64,000 bases of DNA, taken from positions 62,001 to 126,000 of the forward strand of contig QNQO01009168.1 of assembly GCA_003290165.1 (NCBI GenBank), in the 5' to 3' direction. A program made the translations under genes and the position numbers. The notes beneath the pieces were generated by a model. It saw nothing but the letters and a program-made list of their open reading frames with translations. It was not told the DNA's origin and did not search any database. Each line of letters opens with the position of its first letter. The stretch's first letter is position 1. Shown here piece after piece: positions 48,965-58,923 of the stretch. This stretch comes from Berberis thunbergii (Eukaryota > Streptophyta > Magnoliopsida > Ranunculales > Berberidaceae).

Positions 48965-49317
48965 TGTTGGTTTTATACCAAACCATAAAGAACACTAGGG
49001 AGATTATATTATCATTTCAAGTAGGCTACAGCCTTTACAATTCAAGAGACTCAATACTCTACAATCTTTCTCACTTTTCTATCTTTTCTTCTTGTTTGCT
49101 TTCATTGCTCAACTCCAAAACAAGTGCTCTATTTATACTAGTAGTAGAGGACTCTAGATACATGTAATTTACCTAGAATGTAGAGACATTAAATACCATA
49201 CATAAATATAACTTGAGAATGTCAAACATCATGTTCTAGATCTTCCAAGATACATTCAACTTTTGTTTGCATTCCCAACACTTCAAAGTTCATCTAATTT
49301 TGGTTTATATTTCCAAC
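48965..49317 (-). repeat. Copia 2 5' LTR (right end)
   Basis: TGTTGGTTTTATACC to ATTTCCAAC; the expected last A is replaced by G. It contains CTATTTATACTAG on the plus strand near 49131, which in the minus orientation gives a TATA-type sequence TATAAATAG. Confidence 0.9.
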
Positions 49318-49334
49318 GGGAATCTCCAACATAT

Positions 49335-50453
49335 GGATTGAGGGGGGCTCATGTGCATAACCCATCCTGCACATTTATTTCAACCGTTGGATCTAATCTA
49401 ACGACTCTCATTCTCTATTTCTCTCTCTCACAAATTAAAACAATCATACACATTATCTCTCTCTCCACTAACTTATTACAAATTAAATTAAGCCCACACT
49501 TCACTTATTACAAATTAAATCACATTTTTCATTTATTTTTTACCAAAATCAACACAATTCAACACACATCTCGAGAAAAATTAAATGGTTCAAATTTAAT
49601 AGAACACATCTTTAGATAAATTTAACGGTTCAAATTTAATAGTACACTCATCTCGAGAAAATTTTAACGGTACAAATTTAATAATTCACACATCTCGAAA
49701 TAAGTGCATAATTAAATTTGTACAATTAGATTTAACTACAAATCTTTTAACAAAATCTAAACGGATCAATGCGTATCTTGAGGACAATCCAACAATTTGA
49801 TCTTTCACCAAAATCTAACGGTTAGATTTACCTAGAGATGTGTGAAATATTAAATTTGGACCGTTAGATTTACCTAGATATGTGTGTTCTAACAATCCAA
49901 ATTTAATAGTACACTCATCTTGAGAAAAATCTAACGGTCCAAATTTAATATTTCACACATCTCTAGGTAAATCTAACCGTTAGATTTTGGTGAAAGATCA
50001 AATTGTTGGATTGTCCTCAAGATACGCATTGATCCGTTTAGATTTTGTTAAAAGATTTGTAGTTAAATCTAATGGTACAAATTTAATTATGCACTTATTT
50101 CGAGATGTGTGAATTATTAAATTTGGACCGTTAAAATTTTCTCGAGATGAGTGTACTATTAAATTTGAACCGTTAAATTTATCTAAAGATGTTTTCTATT
50201 AAATTTGAACCATTTAATTTTTTTCGAGATGTGTGTGTTAAATTGTGTAGATTTTGAAAAAAAAAATGAAAACTGTGATTTAATTTGTAATAAGTGAAGT
50301 GTGGGTTTAATTTAATTTGTAATAAGTGAGTGAAGAGAGAGAGAATGTGTATGATTGTTTTTATTTTGTGAGAGAATGAGAACCGTTATATTAGATCCAA
50401 TGGTTGAAATAAATGTGCAGATGGGGTCATGTGCGATGATCCCCCCTCATTCC
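49335..50453. mobile_element. 1.1-kb palindromic Mutator-type foldback element
   Basis: The left arm (49335 to about 49870) and right arm (about 49915 to 50453) are inverted copies of each other over more than 500 bp each. Ends are GGATTGAGGGGGG and CCCCCCTCATTCC. It is flanked by a perfect 9-bp direct repeat CCAACATAT at 49326-49334 and 50454-50462, the length made by Mutator-like elements. Each arm contains several reiterations of a unit of about 42 bp (CAAATTTAATA, CACTCATCTCGAGAAAA, TTTAACGGT). There is no coding capacity, so it is non-autonomous and would fold into one long hairpin if transcribed. Confidence 0.92.
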
Positions 50454-50472
50454 CCAACATATAGGAAAATAA

Positions 50473-50627
50473 CAGAAATTCTAAATGGCGAGAAAACCAG
50501 CTAGGGAGGGGGGTGCAACCCTCCATTCCCTTTGGGATGTGTGTTTTCCATCCCTTTGCACATTCCGAAGAGGATGGAGGGTTGCACCCCCGTCCCTCGC
50601 TGGTTTCCTCGCCATCTAGAATTTCTT
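50473..50627. mobile_element. Foldback MITE, copy f
   Basis: Termini CAGAAATTCTAAATGGCGAG and CTCGCCATCTAGAATTTCTT are inverted; the stem GGATGGAGGGTTGCACCCCC pairs with GGGGGGTGCAACCCTCCATT. No direct 9-bp flank; instead the flanks themselves continue the inverted match (GGAAAATAA against TCATTTTCC). It lies only 20 bp from the large palindrome. Confidence 0.8.
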
Positions 50628-51706
50628 TCATTTTCCATAACAATCCATTGTACCGAAAGCAAGGCCCACGTTTGGAACGAAACCAAGCAAAGCGCAAGGA
50701 TGGAAAGGTGATTGTTGAGCTGTGCTTTTACTTTGCTCAACATGACGCGTGCTCGTTTTAAACGTGGATGAGCCTGGGATCTGAAACTCGAGGTGATCTA
50801 GTCCCTCGTCGTTAAGGGACCTAGAAAGTCTCTGGTCCCAAAGATGCAAGACAGCCCAACAGAAAAACTTTCTTCAAAATTTGTGTTATTTATGATAATA
50901 TTGTCGACATAAATACCGATAAATCATGTTAAACATGAAACCATTAATTCATCATAACTTACAACCAAGAGCGGGTATATGGTGTTTGGTTGTTGGTTAG
51001 CATATGTACGTAATATGTTTCGTCTGCTTAGAGAATATATGACCTGATAAATTGTCATCTACTCTAAAAATTTTGGTTGTTAAATAGAAGGCAATTCTAC
51101 GATAACACCCACCCACGTAGAAGAATATACTTTCACCTGTTCGACTTCACATCACTAATTCTTGTCAATTCATTGACTTCAAATGATATTTATAGTGATG
51201 AAGAAGCCATCATCAAGTAACATTGTGTGCTTTGCAGATCTTAATGGAGTTTGTTTTATTGCCTAAATAAACATGAAGACTACTATTCTAATTAAAGTCA
51301 TAATGGTGAGTTACACTAGTAGATGTCAAATGTTGTTGCTATTTAAAGATAAGGTTTGAAAGGTTGTAATACCTATTTTTAGGATAAATTTAAGCTCTGA
51401 AAAGCGACTAGCACAAAATTTTGTGCATCATTCATACCTCTTGGGTTGAGTTTTGTCTCCCTTTCCCCACCCCCACAAGTATAATATTATCATAGTTACA
51501 CTAGAATACTAATAATTCATCAATAATTAAGTATGTAAATTAATAAATAAAAATTTGAATACTTCATTTACCTTTTCTTCGAATAGTTTGTAAGGAAGGT
51601 GACATATTTCTCTCTCATAAATATCAGCCTGTCAGTTCTCTTTTCTGATGTTCCTGCCTTCACAGCCTTCTCTTGCATGTCAAGAACAGAAAAAGGAAGG
51701 AAGAAG
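50628..51706. other. Upstream region of the MATE gene
   Basis: No coding region supported. The last 100 bases or so should contain the 5' UTR of the MATE gene. No clear TATA box could be assigned. Confidence 0.4.
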
Positions 51707-53324
51707 ATGGGTGAAGAAGACCAAATCATCCAAAAGTACCCAACAATGTCACAGGTACAGATCCCCTTTAAGACAACATCTTCATTCAACCATTTTAATG
51801 TATAGTTTCTTTCTGGCTATATATCTTATGTACAATTGTCTGTTGCATGATGTTTAATAGGCATCAGAGGAGTTAAAGAGAATGAAGGATATTGCCTTCC
51901 CTATAGCAACAATGGGGTTGGTAAACTACCTCAAGAGCATGATCTCTGTTGTGTGCATGGGGAGACTAGGCTCACTTGAGCTAGCCGGAGGTTCGCTCGC
52001 TATTGGATTTACCAACATCTCAGGCTACTCGGTTATTTCGGGCCTTGCAATGGGGATGGATCCTTTGTGTAGTCAAGCATTCGGTTCAGGAAATCTTCCC
52101 TTGGTAGCTCTTACATTGCAGAGAACTATTTGCATGCTGTTATGTACTTCAATACCTATTGGTTTGTTATGGGCTAACCTTGAACCTATTATGCTTAGTG
52201 TACATCAAAACCGGGATATAGTGCAGATTGCTAGCCTCTACTGCCAGTTTGCGCTTCCTGACCTCATTGCCAATAGCCTCCTTCAGCCTCTACGAATATA
52301 TCTTCGTAACAAGGGTACCCCATGGCCTCTAATGTGGTGCTCTTTATTTGGAGCAATTCTGCACCTTCCGATCACCATTTTCTTAGCCTTCACTCTAAAT
52401 CTTGGAGTACCAGGTATTGCAATTGCAACATGTATCTCAAACTTCAATATTCTACTCTTCCTTGTAGGTTACATGTTCTTTACACGTGCAACCAAGGAGC
52501 TCTTGTGTACACCACTCTCACCAACAACTTCAACCATCTCATTACTAGGAAAGGAATGGGGTGTGTTGCTTCGACTTGCTCTACCTAGTTGTCTAGCAGT
52601 TTGTTTAGAATGGTGGTGGTATGAATTCATGACAGTCCTATCCGGTTATCTTCCTAAACCTCATGTAACCCTAGCAACGTCAGCCATTGTCATACAAACC
52701 ACTTCCCTCATGTACACATTGCCTGCTGCACTTAGTGCCTCGGTATCAACCCGTGTGGGGAATGAGCTAGGGTCAGACCGACCTAAGAAGGCTCGCTTAG
52801 TAACAATAGTATCGATGATACTAGCTATTATAGTATCCATTTTAGGATTGTTATGGACCACAATAGGAAGAAAGATATGGGGAAGGATCTTCACCCAAGA
52901 CAATGACATCCTAAAGCTAACAGTGAAGGTTTTACCTATAATTGGCCTATGTGAACTTGCAAATTGTCCACAAACCACGGGTTGTGGTGTCCTCCGAGGA
53001 AGCGCTAGGCCTGGAGTGTGTGCCACAGTTAACCTCTATTCTTTCTACCTGGTGGGGGCACCAGTGGCTATAGTTTTGGCTTTTCTTCTGAAACAAGGAT
53101 TTTTAGGCCTTTGTTATGGGCTCTTAACTGCTCAAGTAGTCTGTGCCATCTCCATTGTTGCAATGGTTTGCAAGACAAATTGGGACAAGGAAGCATTGAA
53201 GTCCAAAGACCTAGTTGGGAGAGGTTCATTCACAGATGAAGCTCAAACACCAAATTCTGGGGCCGGAGCTGAGTTTCTCAAAGAGGCCACATTTGAAGCA
53301 AGAATGATGACTACTGATACATAG
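51707..53324 (+). CDS. MATE efflux transporter (DETOXIFICATION / DTX type)
   Basis: Two exons: 51707-51754 and 51861-53324, giving 503 residues, normal for plant MATE carriers. Exon 1 codes MGEEDQIIQKYPTMSQ. An in-frame ATG at 51677 could add ten residues. The protein has the twelve hydrophobic segments of the family, with the MATE signatures GRLGSLELAGGSLA (about 49-62), GMDPLCSQAFGSGN (about 81-94) and, in the second half, CGVLRGSARP (391-400). MATE proteins export organic compounds in exchange for protons or sodium across the plasma, vacuolar or endosomal membrane. The single short first exon and the MDPLCSQA motif fit the intron-poor DTX48-56 group, whose members are linked to hormone or iron homeostasis, but the substrate cannot be read from sequence. 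No defects are seen. Confidence 0.93.
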
Positions 53325-53499
53325 AAGAATGTGACTAACAGACCAAGCACATACGACACTCAAAATCTTATGTAGTTTTGTTGTGTCCATATCTTCCTTA
53401 GATCTTGTTCTGTATCTAGTGCTAATTCTCCAACCATCTAGACTATATTATCATGATATGTAGAATCAAAATATTTCAAGCACATACTAGCTAGCTATC

Positions 53500-53526
53500 T
53501 TTTTTTTTTTTTTTTTTTTTTTTTTT
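53500..53526. repeat. Poly-T run
   Basis: A run of 27 T lies about 175 bp after the MATE stop codon and just before the first CACTA-like element. Simple sequence. Confidence 0.9.
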
Positions 53527-53563
53527 ATGCCAAATCATAATTCATTCATTTAAACCAAGCAAC

Positions 53564-53874
53564 CACTACACCAAATTGGCATATTTGTAATAACTTAAAA
53601 AACGGTAACACTTTTGAGCTATTACAATCCATCAAACAATTTCAAGTCAAAACTAAATTTAGTAAAAAAAAAAATGAAAATAGCTACACAAAAAAATGAT
53701 ACAATAAATTATATCACCATGAATAGCATCACTTGTAAGCCCATACTATTTGTGGTGATACAATTATTGAATCACTTTGTTTGTGAAAATGTGTAAAATT
53801 GTTTTGTAAATTGTTATAGCTCAAAAGTGTCACTGTTTTTTGGATTGTTACAAAAATGCCAATTTAGTGTAGTG
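53564..53874. mobile_element. CACTA-like MITE, copy 1
   Basis: Ends CACTACACCAAATTGGCAT and ATGCCAATTTAGTGTAGTG form a terminal inverted repeat, with further inverted matches inside (GGTAACACTTTTGAGCTATT against AATTGTTATAGCTCAAAAGT). The CACTA ends suggest the En/Spm superfamily, but no 3-bp target duplication is evident (AAC and AGC). Confidence 0.7.
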
Positions 53875-54116
53875 AGCTTGTGGAAGTCTAATACAGAACC
53901 AATGTCAACTACTACGGGCAGTGCCACTACTATTGCCTAACGAACCGTTACAAATAACTTGAGCAAGATTCAAATTAACTGAGTTCAAACCTGACTCGGG
54001 GCTCCTATAGGAAAAACATGAATATTCATGTAATTTGGAGTCTGAGCAATTGCATGAGCTAAAAGATTTATGTTGTGATCAATGTGAAAGCTGTGAACTG
54101 TTGCACTAGGTCTGAT

Positions 54117-54850
54117 CATTACACCAAATTGGAATATTTATAATAACTTAAAAAACAATAACACTTTTGAGTTATTACAATCCACCAAACAATTTCAAGT
54201 CAAAACTAAATTTAATAAACAAAATAAAAATAGCTACAAAAAAAAAATGATACAATAAATTAAATCACCATGAATAACATCACTTATAAACCCATACTAT
54301 TTGCGGTGATACAATTATTGAATCACTTTGTTTATGAAAATGTGTAAAATTGCTTTGTGAATTGTAGGGCTGAACAAAAAACCGATCAAACGATTAAACC
54401 GACCGAACAGATCGGTTTCGGTTTTTAAAAAATTCAAAACCGAAGTAGTCGGTTCGGTCTGTTCGGTTTTCGGTTTCTATGTGATTTTTAACCGATCAAA
54501 CCGAACCGACCGAATATATATATAATAAATAATATATTTTTCATATGTAAATAATACAATATATTTCAAATAGTCGGTTGATTCGATTTTTATTTCGGTT
54601 TTGGTTCAATTTTAGTCGGTTCGGTTCGGTTACGGTCTGCATAAATTAGAATCGGTTCAGTTTCGGATCGGTTTTGTTAATGATCGGTTCGGTTTCGGTT
54701 TAAAATTTTTAAAACCGACCTAAGTCGATTTGGTTCACGGTTTAGGTGAAAAACCGAACCGTCAGTTCGGTTTTCAGCCCTAGTGAATTGTTATAGCTCA
54801 AAAATGTTACTATTTTTAAATTGTTACAAAAATGTCAATTTGGTGTAGTG
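54117..54850. mobile_element. CACTA-like MITE, copy 2, interrupted
   Basis: The sequence matches copy 1 closely along its length (CATTACACCAAATTGG to CAATTTGGTGTAGTG). It is split at 54365 by the hAT-type element; without that insert it is about 308 bp against 311 bp for copy 1. Confidence 0.75.
54365..54782. mobile_element. hAT-type MITE, family 1 copy 3, nested
   Basis: Ends TAGGGCTGAACAAAAAACCG and CGGTTTTCAGCCCTA. It has a perfect 8-bp duplication GTGAATTG at 54357-54364 and 54783-54790. It sits inside the CACTA-like copy 2, so it inserted later. Confidence 0.93.
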
Positions 54851-54855
54851 ACAGT

Positions 54856-55260
54856 CCACAAATACTTCCGCCAGAAAATGAACTCTCCATTCTAAATATT
54901 TTGTTTCTCCAAGGAAAACTTTCACATCCTGCAGCGAGTCCTGAAGTATTGCAATATTTTGTCTTCCTCTCATCTGCACAATTCAATCCCCTTTTGCTAC
55001 CCAATTGCTTCTACCTCAAAAGCTGAAAACACCTGCCCATCAATCTTGCCTCTACTAGCACCTAAGGTTCTTCCCGCTGCATCAAAAACTACAAAGCCAA
55101 TTGTTCCTTTATGCCTGACCCTGTGAAATGATGCATTTGTGAGAGCTATTACAAAATCTCCATTAATCATTTCATTCCATTCTGATAAATTTGGTGCATA
55201 AGGGTAGTCAAATCTCTGAATTTGCTTGTTTAGCTGTTCTCCATGCATGAAATCTGTCAT
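54856..55260 (-). pseudogene. RNase H-like (RVT_3) fragment, probably from a LINE
   Basis: On the minus strand, 55260-54997 reads WNEMINGDFVIALTNASFHR, then GTIGFVVFDAAGRTLGASRG and VFSAFEVEAIG, the pattern of the RNase H domain found at the end of plant LINE polyproteins (DASF..., GxIGxVxxDxxGxxLGA, ...AExxA). The usual Asp of DASF is Asn. After a stop the match continues weakly to about 54860. No reverse transcriptase is nearby. Confidence 0.65.
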
Positions 55261-56519
55261 GCTGAATATGAGTTCATTTTCGAGTTCTCCATATAGTGTG
55301 TAAGACTGCTTGCAGCTCTAATAAAAACTGATGGGGTTGTGGCATCTCCTTCTCTATCCAGTTTTACAATGAATTCTAAGGCTTCTTTCTCATTGGAAAC
55401 ACTGGTATCTCTCCATCTTATAGGTATGTTAGATTGACACCAAACATCTTATAGGTATGTTTAATTAGATTATAAGTTCATGCCTCTTTGGGATGATTGA
55501 CTTGGTGTGTGCATATTCAAAACTTAGCATGGAATTGAACAAGCGATTCAGAATGTGTCTCTTAGGATACAAGGCTATTGGATATATGGATCTGATCTAT
55601 CTCGAGGCAGGCCCCAATTGAACACGGTTAAACCTATTGCAAGAGATGTCTCTTGGGAGAGAAAAAAAGAAGTTTTCTAACTGAACCTAGTTTACCAAGA
55701 GCAGTTGAACATGGTTAAACCTGAACGTAACGTCAACCTAGAGAGGTGACACTTATGTACTACCTCAGTAAAAGAATACAAACTATTTCAGTGGATACCT
55801 CCAAACAATGCCATCAAGTGTTACCACCCGCTCTGCCACCAATAATGTCTCCACTCAACCACAGTCGAAATGTTCTGTTTTATCTCAAAAGGCCTATGTA
55901 GAGTGCGATCCTAACAATTACATGATTAAGTTACCGCACACAACCATCACTTCCATGGCTTGGACATCTTTCGAACATGCCCCCTTGGGGTATTACACCA
56001 AGGTTGGGCACCAAAGGACAATGCATTCCTCTCTGTGTACATCAACATTTTTTTGTCGATATTTCATTGGATTTTTACTTTCTTTTCACCCGGGTCAGAC
56101 CACCAATGGCTCCGCCTCTGTGGCCCTGTACTGCCACTCAATGTCGACAATGTGCTGGTCCATTCCAAAACCAAGTCACATACACCACAATGCTAAACGA
56201 GATATCTGAGCTTAAGCACTGAATGAAATCAATGCAATAAGCACGGTCTGACATTATCTCCTATTCGGGTTCTGAGTATAACTAAAACATAAAACAATAC
56301 CTTTCTAACAATTTACAACCCACTTCTGGATCATTATAAGCCAACTGTTATCAGTGATTGACGTCCTTGGTATACCTGCTCAAAGTAGCACTGCATATAT
56401 TCCATTCACCATAGCCAAGCTCACCTCAGTCCTTGTTATCCACAGAGATCAAAGGTGAAGAATCCAAACTATCTAAAGCTCAAATGATACAAGTCTACAA
56501 CAAGAAGCCCAGATGACCT
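55261..56519. other. Non-coding stretch with an unassigned open frame
   Basis: The longest open frame (55808-56209, plus) has no recognisable domain, and the two other frames over the same bases are also open, which argues against coding. No gene supported. Confidence 0.4.
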
Positions 56520-56528
56520 AACAAATTA

Positions 56529-56743
56529 CAAAAATTCTAATTGACGAGGGAAATGGCAAGAAAAACAGCGAGGGACCCCACAGGGAGAGAGAGCCGTCCA
56601 TCTCCCCCCAAGATGTGCGCTTAAACTTTTGGGATGCGTGCATTAAAAATTTAAGCGTGCATCATGAGGGAGATGGACAGCTCTCTCTCCCCCTGTGAGG
56701 TCCCTCGCTGTTTTCCTTACTGTCTTCCTCGACAGACGGGTTC
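56529..56743. mobile_element. Foldback Mutator-type MITE, copy g
   Basis: The stem AGCGAGGGACCCCACAGGGA pairs with CCCTGTGAGGTCCCTCGCT, and GAGAGCCGTCCATCTCCC with GGGAGATGGACAGCTCTC. It has a perfect 9-bp duplication AACAAATTA at 56520-56528 and 56744-56752. The right terminus is four bases shorter than the left. Confidence 0.88.
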
Positions 56744-57208
56744 AACAAATTAAGACACTCAGTGGCGAACATAATTTATTCAATCTTTAATCATGTTAAT
56801 TTGGCTTGGCAGTGAGGGTAATTAAGGTGTTGGGGGAAGCAGTAACTGTAGAGAGAAGATTCCTCCAATAGTTGGTAGAAGAACAATTGTCTTCTGCTGG
56901 CAATCTATTAAGGTTTTGGTTAAAGGAAAACAAGCTGATTATGACATAACATGATCTACATAGTAACATATATATATATATAATATAATATGATCTATGC
57001 ATAAAGCCAAACAACTCCCATCACTTTCCTCCTGCTCATAGTCTACTGCGTGTCTTGACAAATCATGTCATCGATTCATAATACATGATTAAGTTGTAAT
57101 TCTAAAAATTGGATCAAATCAATCAACAGTGTTTTACACAATGTATGTTGAGATATCATTGTACAACATTTCTATTGAACGCGTTGTGTCCAATTGTGTA
57201 TAAAGATA

Positions 57209-57385
57209 GACTAATTCTAGCAAGCCCGGCCTCTCGATCTGGTTTGCCCACCTGATGGGGCAATTTTATATTTTTGTCCCTCCTCCAAAAAGTGTTTGTA
57301 GTTAAATGTTTAAAGAAGAGGGACAAAAGTGTCAAATTGTCTCATCAGGCGGCAAACCGAGAGGCTGGGCTAACTAGAATTTATG
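57209..57385. mobile_element. Foldback Mutator-type MITE, copy h (second stem type)
   Basis: Terminal AATTCTAGCAAGCCCGGCCTC pairs with the right end GAGGCTGGGCTAACTAGAATT, with inner stem TTTTTGTCCCTC against GAGGGACAAAAG. It has a perfect 9-bp duplication ATAAAGATA at 57200-57208 and 57386-57394. It has the same end and the same duplication length as the other family but a different stem. Confidence 0.88.
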
Positions 57386-57394
57386 ATAAAGATA

Positions 57395-58722
57395 ATATAC
57401 ACGACACTTATTTTTTAGGAAAGCGAGAGGGGGTTATTTAGGATCCCCAAACCTTATGATATACCCAAACAAGTCTGAAATCGAAATATATAGACTATTG
57501 ATTTGCCATATCTAAATTCCTGATTTTCCAACACACAAGCTTTTATTTGATAATCATGTAAGATAAACTATAAGCTTATCCAATGATACTGTTATTATAA
57601 AGTTCAAGTAAATTAAGCACAAAAAAAAAAAAAAATGCACACTCATTTGTTTGTCTTTGGAAATTTCGTTGAGTATAACCCTAACTATGGTTCGTATCTT
57701 CATAAAAAAATATGCAAGAATATAATCTAATCATGCTGCCAATTTTCTTACACTCCTAAAACCAACCACTCTACACACAAAGATGATTCATATTTAAAAA
57801 AAAAAATGTAATTAACTAATTAAATCATAAGATGCGTGATTTACATTTTTACGATATGTACACTAATGAAACCCGAGATTAAACTAAAGTGCTTACCATT
57901 ATTATTTGCAAATAATCTTAAAACTTATTAGTTGGGAACATAATCTATCTGGTACAAGTTATCCTAAAATTGTCCCCCACTCAAATAATTAAAAAGAAAG
58001 ATTCAAAAGCAATATAATTCACTTCCATCATTTTCATATCATGTATTGTAAGCATAATAAGCTAGATAGGAATATCTATGATGACTCATATGGTCCCTTA
58101 TGCCTTTATCTCCAAATCTCCATAGTTTCAATAATCTAAAAAGATTTTTATCTATTTTGGATGGGAACCACTTAAGTAATGGAGTATAAATCACTTGAAA
58201 CAATTCTACATTGTTGATGATGTAATGAGTGAATATTTGAATAATTGTAATATTTATCATCTTTTCACTAAAAAAAAAAACTTCAATAGTTACAAATATT
58301 AGCGACGGTACATATTCATTAAAAATTCGAAAGTTTGGAACACTTTCGAATTTTCAAAAGCTCATGAAAATAAATAAATAAATAAATTTGAGGCCATCTG
58401 ATGGCTTGTGTGTAGGGGGTTCATCTTAGTTGACCAACCATGTATTTTAGGCAAAAACAACTCATCAATCAATCGATGAATGACTTTGCAGAATGGCATT
58501 CTCTCAAGTTCTACGCGACATCCATAAATTTGAGTGGCATCCTTAAATGTGGAGTGCCAGTTGATGATACTTACCAAAATTTGGTCACTTCATGACTTCA
58601 TCAACTTCATTCAAGCACACGCGTTCCTCAACTACAACCCAAAATGGTGTGTTTTAAGTGAGCAATTCATGCATGAGGCCTAATAGGTAGCGAGGGAAAG
58701 AGGTGACCACTCATTTTCCTCG
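57395..58722. other. Non-coding AT-rich spacer
   Basis: No gene, repeat or RNA recognised. Short open frames only. Confidence 0.4.
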
Positions 58723-58923
58723 CGAAAATTCTAAATGTCGAGGTTTTGGGCGAGGAAACCAGCGAGGGAAATGAGGTGGAGGGATGGAAGCCGTTCAATT
58801 TTCTCGAGATACGTGTGTTGACTTTTTGCGCACGCATTTCGAAGGAGATGAACGGCTCCCACCCCGCCACCTCCCTCCCCTCGCTCATTTCCTCGCCCAA
58901 ACCCTCGACAGCAAGAAAAGCTC
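58723..58923. mobile_element. Foldback MITE, copy i
   Basis: Left AAATTCTAAATGTCGAGG with GGGCGAGGAAACCAGCGAGG pairs with CCTCGCTCATTTCCTCGCCC and CCCTCGACAG on the right. The right terminus is decayed and no 9-bp duplication remains. Confidence 0.8.

Larger units (their letters stand above)
44490..49317 (-). mobile_element. Ty1/copia retrotransposon 2, complete but inactive
   Basis: About 4.8 kb on the minus strand with two LTRs (about 23 differences over 352 bp by eye, roughly 6.5%), a perfect primer-binding site, a polypurine tract, gag and pol. No 5-bp target duplication is visible (GTAAG on the left, GGGAA or GGAAT on the right). The element type differs from copia 1: it has a CCHC zinc knuckle in gag and a different LTR. 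Stops interrupt gag and pol. Confidence 0.92.

Noticed and set aside
55808..56222. 133-codon open frame as a possible gene
   Set aside because: Two other frames of the same strand are also open across it, no domain is recognised and there are no splice or promoter clues.
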